Shown: positions 18,055 through 26,667, counted from the first letter of the stretch. The stretch is 64,000 nucleotides of DNA from Streptacidiphilus pinicola (GCF_003258295.1 NZ_QKYN01000060.1:524-64523), one strand, 5' to 3'. Made by a program: numbers and translations. Notes: generated by a model not told the origin, from the sequence alone.

Positions 18055-18061
18055 TCCTTCT

Positions 18062-19717
18062 ATGACTGGCCCTGCCCATTCCGGATCCGACCCTGTGATC
18101 ATCGCCGGCGCCGGTCCCATCGGCCTCACGCTCGCCCTCGCCCTCGCCCGGCACCAAGTGCCGAGCATCGTGCTGGACGAGGGGACGGGAGTCGCGCCGG
18201 AGAGCTCTCGGTCGACCGTGCTGCGCACGGACACCGTCGGGTTCCTGCAGCGGATCGGCTACACCAGGGTCACCGCCGACGGGCGGAGCTGGACCGCGTG
18301 GCGCACGCTGCGCCGCCACCGCGAGCTGCACAGCGTCGAACTGCAGCACGACGACGTGCTGCACCTGGCCCAGCACCGCCTGCTGCGCGGCCTGCGCGAC
18401 GCCGTCTCCGCCACCGGGCTGGTCGAGCTGCTGCCGGAGTCCGCGCTGCTGGAGCTGGAGCAGGAGCCGGGCGAGGAGGCCGTCAACGTCCACACCCAGC
18501 GGACCTGGCTGCGCGGCAGCTTCCTGGTCGGGTGCGACGGCCCCCGCTCCACCGTCCGCAAGCGGCTCTCGCTGCGGTTTCCCGGGCGGGCCGCCGCCGA
18601 CCACTACGCGCTGGCCACGATCCGCGCGGACCTGCCCTTTCCCGGCGAGGCGCTGCTGCACCGGGACCAGCCGCGGCACGGCGGCGCCCCGGCCGCCCGC
18701 GAGGTGGTGGCACGACCGCTGCCGGACGGCGTCTGGCGACTGGACTGGCGGCTGCCGCCCCGGGCACCCGGCTTCAGCCCGGACCAGCTGATCGAGCAGC
18801 TGCGCGCGACGCTGGCGTCCTGGAACGGCGGCAAGGTGCCCGGCTACGAGCTGATCTCCAGCGCCGACTACGTCGTCCAGCAGCGGCTGGCCACCAAGTT
18901 CCAGGTCGGCCGGGCCTTCCTGGCCGGCGACGCCGCCCACCTGCTCGGCTCGCTCGGCATGCAGAACCTCGACGAGGGCCTGCGCGACGTCGACAACCTC
19001 GCCTGGAAGCTCGGCCTGGTCTGGCAGGGCTGCGCGCCCGAGCGGCTGCTGACCACCTATCAGGCCGAGCGCCGCAACGCGGTGATCGCCCGGCTGCGCG
19101 CCGTGGACCAGGCGATGCCGCTGCTGCAGCCCAGCACGGCGCTGCTGGAGGCGCGACGCAGCCTGCTCTCCGGCTCGCTGCGCCGCAACGCGCCGCTGCT
19201 GTCCGACGGCAGCCTCGGCACCGGTCGGCTCGGCGGCGCGCCCGCCTACCCGACGACGCCCGGACGCGGCCGCTCCGCGCTCACGCCCACACTGAGCCCG
19301 ACCAGCCCCGGCGTGCTGGTTCCCGACCTTCCCGTGATCACCGCGGACGGCACCCAGGACCGACTGCGGGCCCGGCTCGGCCGCGGCTTCCTGGTCGTCC
19401 TGGTCGCCCCCGGCACGGGCGTCTGGGCGTCCGAGCACTGGCTGGGCGCGGGCCTGATGCCGCAGCTGACCGAGGCGACCGAGGCGCTGCCACTGCCCGC
19501 CGAGCTGCTGGTCACCGAGGAGTACCCCGGCGCCGCCGCGCACACCGTGCTGCTGATCCGCCCCGACGGTCACCTCGTGGCAGCGGTCGAGGGCCACCGC
19601 CCGGAGGACCTCTTCGACCTGGCCGACCAGGCCCGCAGCGCCGCCGCCGAGCTCCCCGTGCCGCGCTCGGCGACCGGCCTCGGCTCACGCGAACGGCTGA
19701 CGGCCGGTCAGTCCTGA
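18062..19717 (+). CDS. FAD-dependent aromatic monooxygenase (PHBH-type, group A)
   Basis: 551 residues. Flavoprotein hydroxylase with the GxGxxG dinucleotide motif (IIAGAGPIGLTLA, about 13-25), the DG motif CDGPRSTVRK that contacts FAD and NAD(P)H, and the GD motif FLAGDAAH. A C-terminal thioredoxin-like extension, as in phenol and polyketide hydroxylases, is present (about 400-551). Its substrate cannot be read from the sequence; the gene stands alone rather than in a degradation or antibiotic cluster. No ribosome-binding site precedes the ATG, which fits the leaderless promoter described at 18025-18054. Confidence 0.88.
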   Translation: MTGPAHSGSDPVIIAGAGPIGLTLALALARHQVPSIVLDEGTGVAPESSRSTVLRTDTVGFLQRIGYTRVTADGRSWTAWRTLRRHRELHSVELQHDDVLHLAQHRLLRGLRDAVSATGLVELLPESALLELEQEPGEEAVNVHTQRTWLRGSFLVGCDGPRSTVRKRLSLRFPGRAAADHYALATIRADLPFPGEALLHRDQPRHGGAPAAREVVARPLPDGVWRLDWRLPPRAPGFSPDQLIEQLRATLASWNGGKVPGYELISSADYVVQQRLATKFQVGRAFLAGDAAHLLGSLGMQNLDEGLRDVDNLAWKLGLVWQGCAPERLLTTYQAERRNAVIARLRAVDQAMPLLQPSTALLEARRSLLSGSLRRNAPLLSDGSLGTGRLGGAPAYPTTPGRGRSALTPTLSPTSPGVLVPDLPVITADGTQDRLRARLGRGFLVVLVAPGTGVWASEHWLGAGLMPQLTEATEALPLPAELLVTEEYPGAAAHTVLLIRPDGHLVAAVEGHRPEDLFDLADQARSAAAELPVPRSATGLGSRERLTAGQS

Positions 19718-19731
19718 TGGTGGGACGTTCC

Positions 19732-19760
19732 TTGACCAGCCCCTGAGGCCGTGTTCTACT
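19732..19760 (+). promoter_or_regulatory. Promoter of the cysteine leader / cysteine dioxygenase operon
   Basis: TTGACC (19732-19737), exactly 17 bases, TCTACT (19755-19760). Expected start of transcription is at 19766-19768, so the mRNA would begin at or next to the ATG at 19767: a leaderless arrangement. Starts just after the stop codon of the monooxygenase gene. Confidence 0.65.
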
Positions 19761-19766
19761 CGCGCC

Positions 19767-19889
19767 ATGGGGATCAACGTCCCGCGGCCCGTCCGCGACG
19801 CTCGCCCGGACTCCGTCCGGTGCCCCCGCCTGTCCTGTACCGGGCTCGGTACCGCGTGTCTCGCGGGTACCTCGTGTATCTCGGGCTGA
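19767..19889 (+). CDS. Cysteine-rich leader peptide, putative cysteine-responsive attenuator
   Basis: 40-codon ORF beginning MGINVPRP and ending in TGA at 19887. Four of its last 22 residues are cysteine (C19, C24, C31, C37), an extreme excess for this genome. It lies directly behind a good promoter in leaderless position and about 200 bases ahead of genes for cysteine dioxygenase and a rhodanese. Leaderless short ORFs with cysteine codons regulate cysteine-metabolism operons by attenuation in mycobacteria; the same logic is inferred here. The peptide itself is probably of no further function. Confidence 0.65.
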   Translation: MGINVPRPVRDARPDSVRCPRLSCTGLGTACLAGTSCISG

Positions 19890-20087
19890 CCTGACGCCCG
19901 GCTGGAGCAGCACGCCTCCCCGCTGTCGTCACGGACGGCCCTTCGCACGGCATTCCCACCGCCACGCCCGCTGATCGCGGCCGCGCCCCGACGCGCGCCC
20001 GCACGGTCCGGGACCGGTTCCGCACACCGGTTCCGCACGGGCGACCGCGGTGTCCCGTCACCGCCTCCGACGCCCCAGGACGCCACC
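19890..20087 (+). promoter_or_regulatory. Leader region between the cysteine ORF and cysteine dioxygenase
   Basis: About 200 non-coding bases. It contains a perfect tandem duplication of 13 bases (20013-20025 and 20026-20038, unit ACCGGTTCCGCAC) and an overlapping GGTCC-G-GGACC dyad (20005-20015). Because ACCGGT is self-complementary the two copies can pair with each other (6-bp stem, 7-base loop), so alternative structures are possible. I see no classical T-run terminator; termination, if it happens, may be Rho-dependent. Confidence 0.45.
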
Positions 20088-20663
20088 ATGCCCGAGACCG
20101 CCCTCGCCGCGGAACCCGATCCCGCCGCGCCCGTTCCCGCCTCCTCCGCCACCGCCACCGCCACCGCCGAACCCGAACCCGAACCCGCCGCCCTGCTCGC
20201 CTTTGCGCACGCCGCGGCCGCCGATCCGGAGGTGCTGGCCCGGCTGCCGCTCCACCCGTCGGAGCGCACCTGGGTACGGCTGGAGGGACCGGGCGGCAGC
20301 GAGGCGTGGATCATCGGCTGGCCGCCGGGCACCGACACCGGCTGGCACGACCACGGCGGCTCCAGCGGCGCGTTCGTGACCGCCGACGGCGAGCTCCGCG
20401 AGCTGTCGCTGGCCATGCCGCTGCCGACGAGCGGCTGGCGCAGCCTGGAACTGGAGGACGGCGTGGACCGGCAGCGCGCCCTGCCGGCCGGCCGCGGCCG
20501 CGCGTTCGGCCCCCACCACGTGCACCAGGTGGGCAACCCCTCGGCGTCCCGGCATGCCGTGTCCGTGCACGTCTACCACCCGCCGCTGCCGCGACTGCGC
20601 CGATACTCGCGCGACGGCGACGTCCTCAGCGTCGCGGTGGTCGAGACCCAGGAGGACTGGTGA
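20088..20663 (+). CDS. Cysteine dioxygenase family protein (cupin)
   Basis: 191 residues. Type I cysteine dioxygenases oxidise cysteine to cysteine sulfinate with non-haem iron. Cupin motifs: GWHDHGGSSGAF (H87 and H89) and FGPHHVHQVGN (H143, H144, H146), the 3-His site, followed by SVHVYHPPLPR, a conserved CDO segment with the Tyr region. The first 35 residues are low-complexity Ala/Pro/Glu and probably disordered. AGGA seven bases before the ATG. The stop overlaps the GTG of the rhodanese gene, so the two are translationally coupled, in one operon behind the cysteine-rich leader ORF. Confidence 0.88.
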   Translation: MPETALAAEPDPAAPVPASSATATATAEPEPEPAALLAFAHAAAADPEVLARLPLHPSERTWVRLEGPGGSEAWIIGWPPGTDTGWHDHGGSSGAFVTADGELRELSLAMPLPTSGWRSLELEDGVDRQRALPAGRGRAFGPHHVHQVGNPSASRHAVSVHVYHPPLPRLRRYSRDGDVLSVAVVETQEDW

Positions 20664-21052
20664 GCAACAACCCGATCGACATCGACGCCCTGCTGGAACG
20701 CGAGCGCGCGGAGCTGCGGCGGCTGACGCCCGGGGAGGCGGCCCGCGCGGTGGCGGAGGAGGACGCCCTGCTGGTGGACATCCGATACGCCGCGCTGCGG
20801 GACCGGGACGGGCTGATCCCGGGGGCGCTCGTGGTGGAGCGGAACGAGCTCGAATGGCGGATGGACCCGCAGTCCGCGCATCGGTCCCCGGAGACCACCG
20901 ACCACGAGCGGCTCGTCATCGTGCTCTGCAACGAGGGCTACGCCTCCTCCCTGGCCGCCCGTTCGCTGCAGGCCCTGGGCCTGCACCGCGCCACCGACCT
21001 GATCGGCGGCTTCCAGGCCTGGGCGGCGGAGGGACTGCCGGTGACGCGATAA
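20660..21052 (+). CDS. Rhodanese-like sulfurtransferase
   Basis: 130 residues from the GTG at 20660 (AGGAGG four bases before; overlaps the stop of cysteine dioxygenase). Single rhodanese domain: LLVDIRY, the substitution-prone GLIPGALVV, and the active-site loop LCNEGYASSLAA with C90 as persulfide carrier. Coupled expression with cysteine dioxygenase suggests handling of sulfane sulfur released during cysteine breakdown; the acceptor is unknown. Confidence 0.87.
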   Translation: MSNNPIDIDALLERERAELRRLTPGEAARAVAEEDALLVDIRYAALRDRDGLIPGALVVERNELEWRMDPQSAHRSPETTDHERLVIVLCNEGYASSLAARSLQALGLHRATDLIGGFQAWAAEGLPVTR

Positions 21053-21060
21053 CCCCTCCG

Positions 21061-22473
21061 CTACCGCGCGAAGCTGGTGGCGCGGCTCTCCCGGATCACG
21101 GTGATGCGGATCTGGCCCGGGTAGGTGAGCTCGTTCTCCACCTCGCGGGCCACGTCCTTCGCGATCACCTGGGCCTGCAGGTCGTCCACCGCCTCCGGGA
21201 GGACCATCACCCGCACCTCGCGGCCGGCCTGCATGGCGTAGACCTTGACGACGCCCTCGTGCCGGCGGGCGATCTGCTCCAGCTTCTCCAGACGGCGCGC
21301 GTGCAGCTCCACCGACTCGCGGCGCGCGCCGGGGCGGCCGCCCGAACAGGCGTCAGCGGCCTGGGTGAGCACCGCCTCGACGGTCTGCGGCTCGATCTCG
21401 TTGTGGTGCGCCGCGACCGCGTGCACGACCTCCTCCGACTCGCCGTAGCGGCGGGCGAGTTCGGCGCCGATCTGCGCGTGGCTGCCTTCCACCTCGTGTG
21501 TGACGGCCTTCCCTATGTCGTGCAGCAGGGTGCAGCGCTTGACGAGGACCGGGTCGACCCGCAGCTCGGCGGCCATCATCCCGGCCAGGTGCGCGGACTC
21601 GACCAGGTGCCCGAGCACGTTCTGGCCGTAGGAGGTACGGAAGCGCAAGCGGCCCAGCAGGCGCAGCAGTTCGGGGTGGAGCTCGTCGAGGCCGACGTCG
21701 GCCACCGCCTCCTGAGCGGCGCTCTGGCAGAGCCGTTCGACCTGGCCGAGGCTGCGCTCGTAGGCGTCCTCGATGCGCTGCGGGTGGATCCGGCCGTCCG
21801 CGATGAGCTCCTCCAGGGTGAGCCGGCCCACCTCCCGGCGCACCGGGTCGAAGCAGGAGAGGAGGACGGACTCCGGGGTCTCGTCGATGACGAGGTTGAC
21901 GCCGGTGACGGACTCGAAGGCGCGGATGTTGCGGCCCTCGCGGCCGATGATCCGCCCCTTCATGTCCTCGCCGGGCAGCCGCACCGTGGCGACGACGTAG
22001 TCGGTGGTGCCCTGCACGGCCACGCGCTGGATCGCTGAGGCGATGATCTCGCGGGCGCGGGCGTCCCCCTCCGTGCGCGCCCGCCGCTCGATCTCACGCA
22101 CCGTCAACACGGCCTCGCGCTTGGCCTGTTGCTCGGCGCCGCGGACCAGCTCGGCGCGGGCCTCGGCGGCGCTGAGTCCGGCCACCTCCTCCAGCATCCG
22201 CCGGCGCTCGGCGCGCAGCTCCTCGCTCCGGACGTGGAGCTCGGCCTGGGTCTGGGCGGTGTCCAGCTCGCGTTGGAGCAGCCGCTGCTGCTCCTCGTCG
22301 ATCCTGGCCTCGCGCTCCGTGCTGCGCTGCTCACGTCGGTCCAGTTCCAGCGCGCGTTCCCGCGTGCCGTGCAGGAGTTGACGCACCGCAAGCCCGACCA
22401 CGGAGAGCAACACCAGGCCAAGAACCAGCAGCACCACCGGAACGGTTGCGGATGCGGCGATTGCCAGCGTCAT
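21061..22473 (-). CDS. rny: Ribonuclease Y
   Basis: Membrane-anchored endoribonuclease. 470 residues from the ATG at 22473 (GGGGAGGG four bases upstream). N-terminal TM (VPVVLLVLGLVLLSVVGLAV), a long charged coiled coil (about 35-150), KH domain with KGRIIGREGRNIRAFE, then the HD domain with LLHDIGKAVTHEVEGSHAQIGA. Somewhat shorter than Firmicutes RNase Y (about 520), mainly in the coiled coil. Tail-to-tail with the rhodanese gene, 8 bases apart. An upstream extension of the frame to 22557 lacks any anchor-like feature. Confidence 0.9.
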   Translation of the reverse strand: MTLAIAASATVPVVLLVLGLVLLSVVGLAVRQLLHGTRERALELDRREQRSTEREARIDEEQQRLLQRELDTAQTQAELHVRSEELRAERRRMLEEVAGLSAAEARAELVRGAEQQAKREAVLTVREIERRARTEGDARAREIIASAIQRVAVQGTTDYVVATVRLPGEDMKGRIIGREGRNIRAFESVTGVNLVIDETPESVLLSCFDPVRREVGRLTLEELIADGRIHPQRIEDAYERSLGQVERLCQSAAQEAVADVGLDELHPELLRLLGRLRFRTSYGQNVLGHLVESAHLAGMMAAELRVDPVLVKRCTLLHDIGKAVTHEVEGSHAQIGAELARRYGESEEVVHAVAAHHNEIEPQTVEAVLTQAADACSGGRPGARRESVELHARRLEKLEQIARRHEGVVKVYAMQAGREVRVMVLPEAVDDLQAQVIAKDVAREVENELTYPGQIRITVIRESRATSFAR

Positions 22474-22643
22474 CAGCCCTCCCCGTCCGGCGCGGGTGCA
22501 CGCCGTGATCACAGTGCGATCTCGGTGCGAGGCTGGCACAGGCCCCTCATCACTCATGGTGAGGCTAGGTCCGTGTTACGAAACGGTCAAGATGGCGACC
22601 GCTCCTGACCGTTGGGTCATAAGCGGAGGACGACCCGTCCGCC

Positions 22644-22806
22644 TCAGGAGATCACTCCCGTACGCAACAGCACCGTCCCCACGTTCTCCCGCGCCTCCAC
22701 GCACTCATGCGCCCGCGCAGCCTCGGCCAGCGGCAGCACCGCGTGGACGCGCCCGCTCAGGCTCCCGGCCGCCGCGTCCGCGAGAGCCCGCACCACATCG
22801 GGCTCA
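22644..22806 (-). pseudogene. C-terminal remnant of a quinone oxidoreductase / zinc-binding dehydrogenase
   Basis: On the reverse strand about 53 codons after the recX stop read VVRALADAAAGSLSGRVHAVLPLAEAARAHECVEARENVGTVLLR and end in TGA at 22644. The pattern PLAEAARAH..E.....G.VLL is the C-terminus of NADPH:quinone reductase-type MDR proteins. The catalytic and nucleotide-binding domains are missing: upstream the frame runs into recX in a different frame. I read it as the tail of a gene whose front was deleted. Confidence 0.7.
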
Positions 22807-23709
22807 CTCCTCGCCGGAGTCGAGGAAGGGGTCGTCCTCGAAGCCCTCGTCGTCCTCCGGCTCGGCGTCGAGCGCGGCACGGACCACGCGCAGGGCCAGA
22901 CCCTCCGGGTAGCCGCGGCGGGCGAGCATGCCCGCGAGCCGACGCAGGCGGACCTGGCGGTCCAGGCCGCGGGTGGAGGCGAGCTTGCGCTCCACCAGCC
23001 GCCGGGCGGCGGCCTCCTCGTCGTCCGGATCGACCTCGGCCACGGCCTCGGCGACGAGTGCGCTGTCGACGCCCTTGGCCCGCAGCTCCCCTGCGAGGGC
23101 GCGCCGGGCCAGCCCCCGGCTGCGCTGCCGCTGCTCCACCCAGGAGCGGGCGTAGGCGGCGTCGTCGATCAGCCCGACCTCGGTGAGCCGGTCGAGCACC
23201 TCCTCGGCGATCTCGTCCGGGATCTCCTTGCGCCGCAACGCGTCGGCGAGCTGCTTGCGGGTGCGGGCGGAACCGGTCAGCAGCCGCAGGCAGATGTCCC
23301 GAGCTCGCGAGGCCGGGTCCGTCGGCGCCGTGTCGCGCGGCCCGTCTTCTGACGCCCCGTGCGCTGACGCCTCATGGGACGCCTCATCCCACGCCTCGGC
23401 GGACGCCCTGTTGCGGGCGCGCGTGCGCCCACCGGCCGGCTGCGCGGAGCGTCGGGAGCCCCGCCGTGAGGAACGCCGCCCGCGCGCCGCGCCGAAGGGC
23501 GCGGCCTCGTCGTCGTGCCCCCCGGTGGCGTCGTCGTAGGCCGAGCTGCGGCGTCGCGGGCCGTCGGGCAGCGGACCGCCGGACGGCAGGCCGTCCCGCT
23601 CGGGGTCCGGGGCGGGGGCGCGGTCAGCCGGGGGTTCTTCCCATCTGCCGCCGCCCCCATGGGAGGACCAATCGCGCGGACCCCACGCGCTCTCGGTCGA
23701 GGTGGACAC
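22804..23709 (-). CDS. recX: Recombination regulator RecX
   Basis: 301 residues; the RecX domain (about 133-285, three-helix repeats starting RARDICLRLLTGSARTRKQLADALRRKEIP) modulates RecA filaments. The first ~130 residues are a disordered, Arg/Ser/Gly/Ala-rich extension, common in Streptomyces RecX. GTG start at 23709, 23 bases after the recA stop, so it is co-transcribed with recA. Its stop codon adjoins the dehydrogenase remnant. Confidence 0.92.
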   Translation of the reverse strand: MSTSTESAWGPRDWSSHGGGGRWEEPPADRAPAPDPERDGLPSGGPLPDGPRRRSSAYDDATGGHDDEAAPFGAARGRRSSRRGSRRSAQPAGGRTRARNRASAEAWDEASHEASAHGASEDGPRDTAPTDPASRARDICLRLLTGSARTRKQLADALRRKEIPDEIAEEVLDRLTEVGLIDDAAYARSWVEQRQRSRGLARRALAGELRAKGVDSALVAEAVAEVDPDDEEAAARRLVERKLASTRGLDRQVRLRRLAGMLARRGYPEGLALRVVRAALDAEPEDDEGFEDDPFLDSGEE

Positions 23710-23732
23710 TGATCCGCTCCGAAGAGACCCGC

Positions 23733-24866
23733 TCAGGCCTTGGCCTCCGCCGGAACGGCCTCGGCGGCCTTGGCCTTGCTGCCGCGCGCGGCGGGCGTCT
23801 TGGCGGCCGGAGTGGCCGGCGCGGCCGGAGCCTCACCGACGGCCGGAGCGGCCTCGGCCGGGGTGTCCAGCTTCGGGCCCACGCCCAGCTTCTCCTTGAT
23901 CTTCTTCTCGATCTCGTCGGCCAGATCCGGGTTGTCCCGCAGGAAGTTGCGGGCGTTCTCCTTGCCCTGGCCCAGCTGGTCGCCCTCGTAGGTGTACCAG
24001 GCGCCGGACTTGCGGATGAAGCCGTGCTCGACGCCCATGTCGATCAGGCCGCCCTCGCGGCTGATGCCCTGGCCGTAGATGATGTCGAACTCGGCCTGCT
24101 TGAACGGCGAGGCGACCTTGTTCTTGACGACCTTGACGCGGGTGCGGTTACCGACCGCGTCCGTGCCGTCCTTCAGCGTCTCGATCCGGCGGATGTCGAG
24201 ACGGACCGAGGAGTAGAACTTGAGCGCGCGGCCACCCGTCGTCGTCTCCGGGGAGCCGAACATGACGCCGACCTTCTCACGCAGCTGGTTGATGAAGATC
24301 GCGGTGCACTTGGTCTGGCTCAGCGCACCGGTGATCTTGCGCAGCGCCTGGGACATCAGGCGGGCCTGGAGGCCGACGTGGGAGTCGCCCATCTCGCCCT
24401 CGATCTCGGCGCGCGGCACGAGCGCGGCGACGGAGTCGATGACGATGAGGTCGACGGCGCCGGAGCGGATCAGCATGTCCGTGATCTCCAGCGCCTGCTC
24501 ACCGGTGTCCGGCTGGGAGACGAGCAGGGCGTCGGTGTCCACGCCGAGCTTCTTGGCGTAGTCCGGGTCGAGCGCGTGCTCGGCGTCGACGAACGCGACG
24601 ATGCCGCCGGCCTTCTGCGCGTTGGCGACCGCGTGCAGGGTCAGCGTGGTCTTACCGCTGGACTCGGGGCCGTAGACCTCGACGACACGGCCGCGCGGCA
24701 GGCCGCCGACGCCGAGCGCCACGTCGAGGGCGATGGACCCGGTCGGGATCACCTCGATCGGGGCGCGGGCCTCGTCGCCGAGGCGCATGACGGAGCCCTT
24801 GCCGAACTGTCGCTCGATCTGTGCGAGGGCTGTCTCGAGGGCCCGGTCGCGGTCGTTCGCTGCCAT
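23733..24866 (-). CDS. recA: Recombinase A
   Basis: 377 residues. Strand exchange and LexA co-protease. Walker A GPESSGKT at 66-73, L1 around [22 protein letters not shown], Walker [14 protein letters not shown]2 [24 protein letters not shown]. The C-terminal ~45 residues are an Ala/Pro/Lys tail typical of Streptomyces. ATG at 24866 with AAGGTGG upstream. Two damage-responsive control elements lie upstream (PafBC type at 24911-24933 and LexA type at 24987-24998). Confidence 0.98.
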   Translation of the reverse strand: MAANDRDRALETALAQIERQFGKGSVMRLGDEARAPIEVIPTGSIALDVALGVGGLPRGRVVEVYGPESSGKTTLTLHAVANAQKAGGIVAFVDAEHALDPDYAKKLGVDTDALLVSQPDTGEQALEITDMLIRSGAVDLIVIDSVAALVPRAEIEGEMGDSHVGLQARLMSQALRKITGALSQTKCTAIFINQLREKVGVMFGSPETTTGGRALKFYSSVRLDIRRIETLKDGTDAVGNRTRVKVVKNKVASPFKQAEFDIIYGQGISREGGLIDMGVEHGFIRKSGAWYTYEGDQLGQGKENARNFLRDNPDLADEIEKKIKEKLGVGPKLDTPAEAAPAVGEAPAAPATPAAKTPAARGSKAKAAEAVPAEAKA

Positions 24867-24910
24867 GGGTGCCACCTTGGGGGTCTGTGCTGAACGCTTC
24901 ATCACCGAAG

Positions 24911-24933
24911 ACGCTAGCGCGCACCACTGACAA
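24911..24933 (-). promoter_or_regulatory. RecA-NDp (PafBC-dependent) promoter of recA
   Basis: On the minus strand the sequence TTGTCAGTGG followed by seven bases and TAGCGT matches the actinobacterial RecA-NDp consensus (TTGTCAGTGGC-N6-TAGggT), read in mycobacteria by the WYL proteins PafB/PafC for LexA-independent induction. It is 45 bases from the recA ATG. Confidence 0.8.
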
Positions 24934-24986
24934 TCGAGCCGCGTTGGCGCCAAGCCTGTGGATAACGTGCCACAATCCAGTATAGG

Positions 24987-24998
24987 GAACGCACGTTC
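24987..24998. promoter_or_regulatory. LexA (SOS) box upstream of recA
   Basis: GAAC-GCAC-GTTC, a perfect match to the actinobacterial SOS box GAAC-N4-GTTC, 121 bases upstream of the recA ATG and distal to the NDp promoter, as in mycobacterial recA. Confidence 0.88.
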
Positions 24999-25034
24999 GA
25001 ATATCCGAGCGCCTCGCCGTTTCTCCTCACCTCT

Positions 25035-25229
25035 TCAGCGGCGGGACTCCGGCACGCCCATGGAGACGCAGACCGCGCGCCAGACGTCCTTGGCCTCCCA
25101 GCCGGCGGCCAGGGCCTGCTGGACGGTGCGACCGCCCAGCTCGGTCATCACGTGGTCGGTCGCGAAGCTCTCCGCGTAGCTCTCGCCGAAGTGGGCGTAC
25201 ATCCTCTTCCAGAACTCGGTCAGGCGCAT
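25035..25229 (-). CDS. DUF3046 family protein
   Basis: 64 residues beginning MRLTEFWKRM, with DHVMTELGGRTVQQALAAG and WRAVC. Members of this small family of unknown function lie next to recA throughout actinobacteria. The stop codon is only 37 bases from the recA SOS box, so the recA control region sits in its 3' flank. Confidence 0.88.
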   Translation of the reverse strand: MRLTEFWKRMYAHFGESYAESFATDHVMTELGGRTVQQALAAGWEAKDVWRAVCVSMGVPESRR

Positions 25230-25258
25230 GCGGCCAGTATCGCGCCCGGGGACGACAC

Positions 25259-26527
25259 TCAGGCGGGGCCGCCGAGCTCGCGGAGGGTGAGCGCGGTGAG
25301 CGTGAGGGCGTAGCCGCGCGGAGCGGTGACGTCGACGCCGATCAGCTCCCCCACCCGGGCCAGGCGGTTGTCCACGGTGTTCGGGTGCAGGCCGAGCTCG
25401 CGCGCGGTGGCCCGGCGGTCCTGCTGCTGGGCGAGGTAGGCGCGCAGCGTGGCCAGCAGCTCCGGCCGGTCCGCCAGCGGATCCAGCAGCCCGGCGAGCG
25501 CGCCGCTCGCCTCGCCCCCGCGCGAGAGGTGGTACTCCAGCAGTACGTCGTCGAGTCGGTAGAGCCCGGGCGCGCGGCCCAGCGCGCGGACGAGCCGCAG
25601 CACCTCGCCGGCCGTACGACCGGCCGCCGCGATGCCCGCGGCGTCCGCCGCCGGCGTCGCGGCGAGCCAGACCTCGGCCCCGCAGATCCGGCTCAGCCGC
25701 GCCGGGAGGTCCGCGGGGACCTGGGCGACCGAGACCCCACCGGGGCCGAACACTTCGGCGGGCACCAGCGCGTGACCGCCCTCGGGTTCGGCGACGACGA
25801 GCACCTCGGCGCCGAAGGCCCGTTCCAGCACGGTCTGCACGCGGCGCAGCCGTCGCCCGAGCGCGACGGCGGGTGAGGTTTCGGCGTTCGCCGCCCGCGC
25901 CGTTCCCCCCGGCGCGTCCGACGCGCGGATGGAGTCGAGTCCGAAGGCGAGGACGAGCGCGCCCCGGCCGAGCCCGGCCTCCTCCAGGCGGCCCGGCAGG
26001 ACCGGGTATCCGGCCAGCAGGGCGCGGGCGAGGGTGCGGCGCTGTTCACGCCGCTCCGCGAGCAGCGCGGACTGCTCGGTCTGGTAGGTCTCGGCGATCG
26101 CGCCGACCTGCGGGGCCGAGCTGCCCAGCAGCAGGTCGGCGAGCTCCGCCAGCGCGGGCTCCTCCCCCGGCCTCGCCTCCTCCCGCAGCGCCCGGAACAG
26201 GGCGTGGCGACCGACCAGGTGGGTGCGGAGCAGCAGGTGCAACGGCCAGCCCTCCTCGGCGCGTTGGGCCGCGCGCTCACGGAAGGGCCGGAACTCCTCG
26301 CTCCGGCCGGGACGCCCCTCCCGCACGACGGTGAAGAAGAGGCGCAGTCCGTAGCGGACCGTGGCGGCCATCTCGGTGTGCTTCATGTCCTCGGGCAGAC
26401 CGTCGTAGCCGGAGAGGACGGCGAAGTCGTCGCGGGTGATCTGCCGGGCGAGCTCGTTGACCCGGCCCTCGCAGCGCGCGGCCAGAGCCCGCGCCCGCGC
26501 GGAGAGCGGGGACACGTCCACGGTCAT
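25259..26527 (-). CDS. PucR/CdaR-type transcriptional regulator
   Basis: 422 residues from the ATG at 26527 (GGAGGT six bases before). N-terminal helical sensor (about 15-160), a central GGDEF-like degenerate domain, and the C-terminal PucR helix-turn-helix: LLATLRAYLAQQQDRRATARELGLHPNTVDNRLARVGELIG. Divergent from an MFS transporter gene whose expression it probably controls through the palindrome at 26547-26560. Confidence 0.87.
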   Translation of the reverse strand: MTVDVSPLSARARALAARCEGRVNELARQITRDDFAVLSGYDGLPEDMKHTEMAATVRYGLRLFFTVVREGRPGRSEEFRPFRERAAQRAEEGWPLHLLLRTHLVGRHALFRALREEARPGEEPALAELADLLLGSSAPQVGAIAETYQTEQSALLAERREQRRTLARALLAGYPVLPGRLEEAGLGRGALVLAFGLDSIRASDAPGGTARAANAETSPAVALGRRLRRVQTVLERAFGAEVLVVAEPEGGHALVPAEVFGPGGVSVAQVPADLPARLSRICGAEVWLAATPAADAAGIAAAGRTAGEVLRLVRALGRAPGLYRLDDVLLEYHLSRGGEASGALAGLLDPLADRPELLATLRAYLAQQQDRRATARELGLHPNTVDNRLARVGELIGVDVTAPRGYALTLTALTLRELGGPA

Positions 26528-26546
26528 CCGTACACCTCCGAGCAGC

Positions 26547-26560
26547 TGTGACGCATCACA
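26547..26560. promoter_or_regulatory. Palindromic operator candidate between PucR-type regulator and MFS gene
   Basis: TGTGA-CGCA-TCACA, perfect 5-bp arms, 20 bases upstream of the regulator ATG; a further TGTGACG half-site is at 26579-26585. Confidence 0.5.
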
Positions 26561-26667
26561 GTACGCGGCGGGCCCAGGTGTGACGAGGTCCGTTGTCGCC
26601 GTCATCGGGGCCGGGGCACGCTCACAACCGGACAGACGCCTGACAAGCACCGCCTGGAGGTTGGCTC

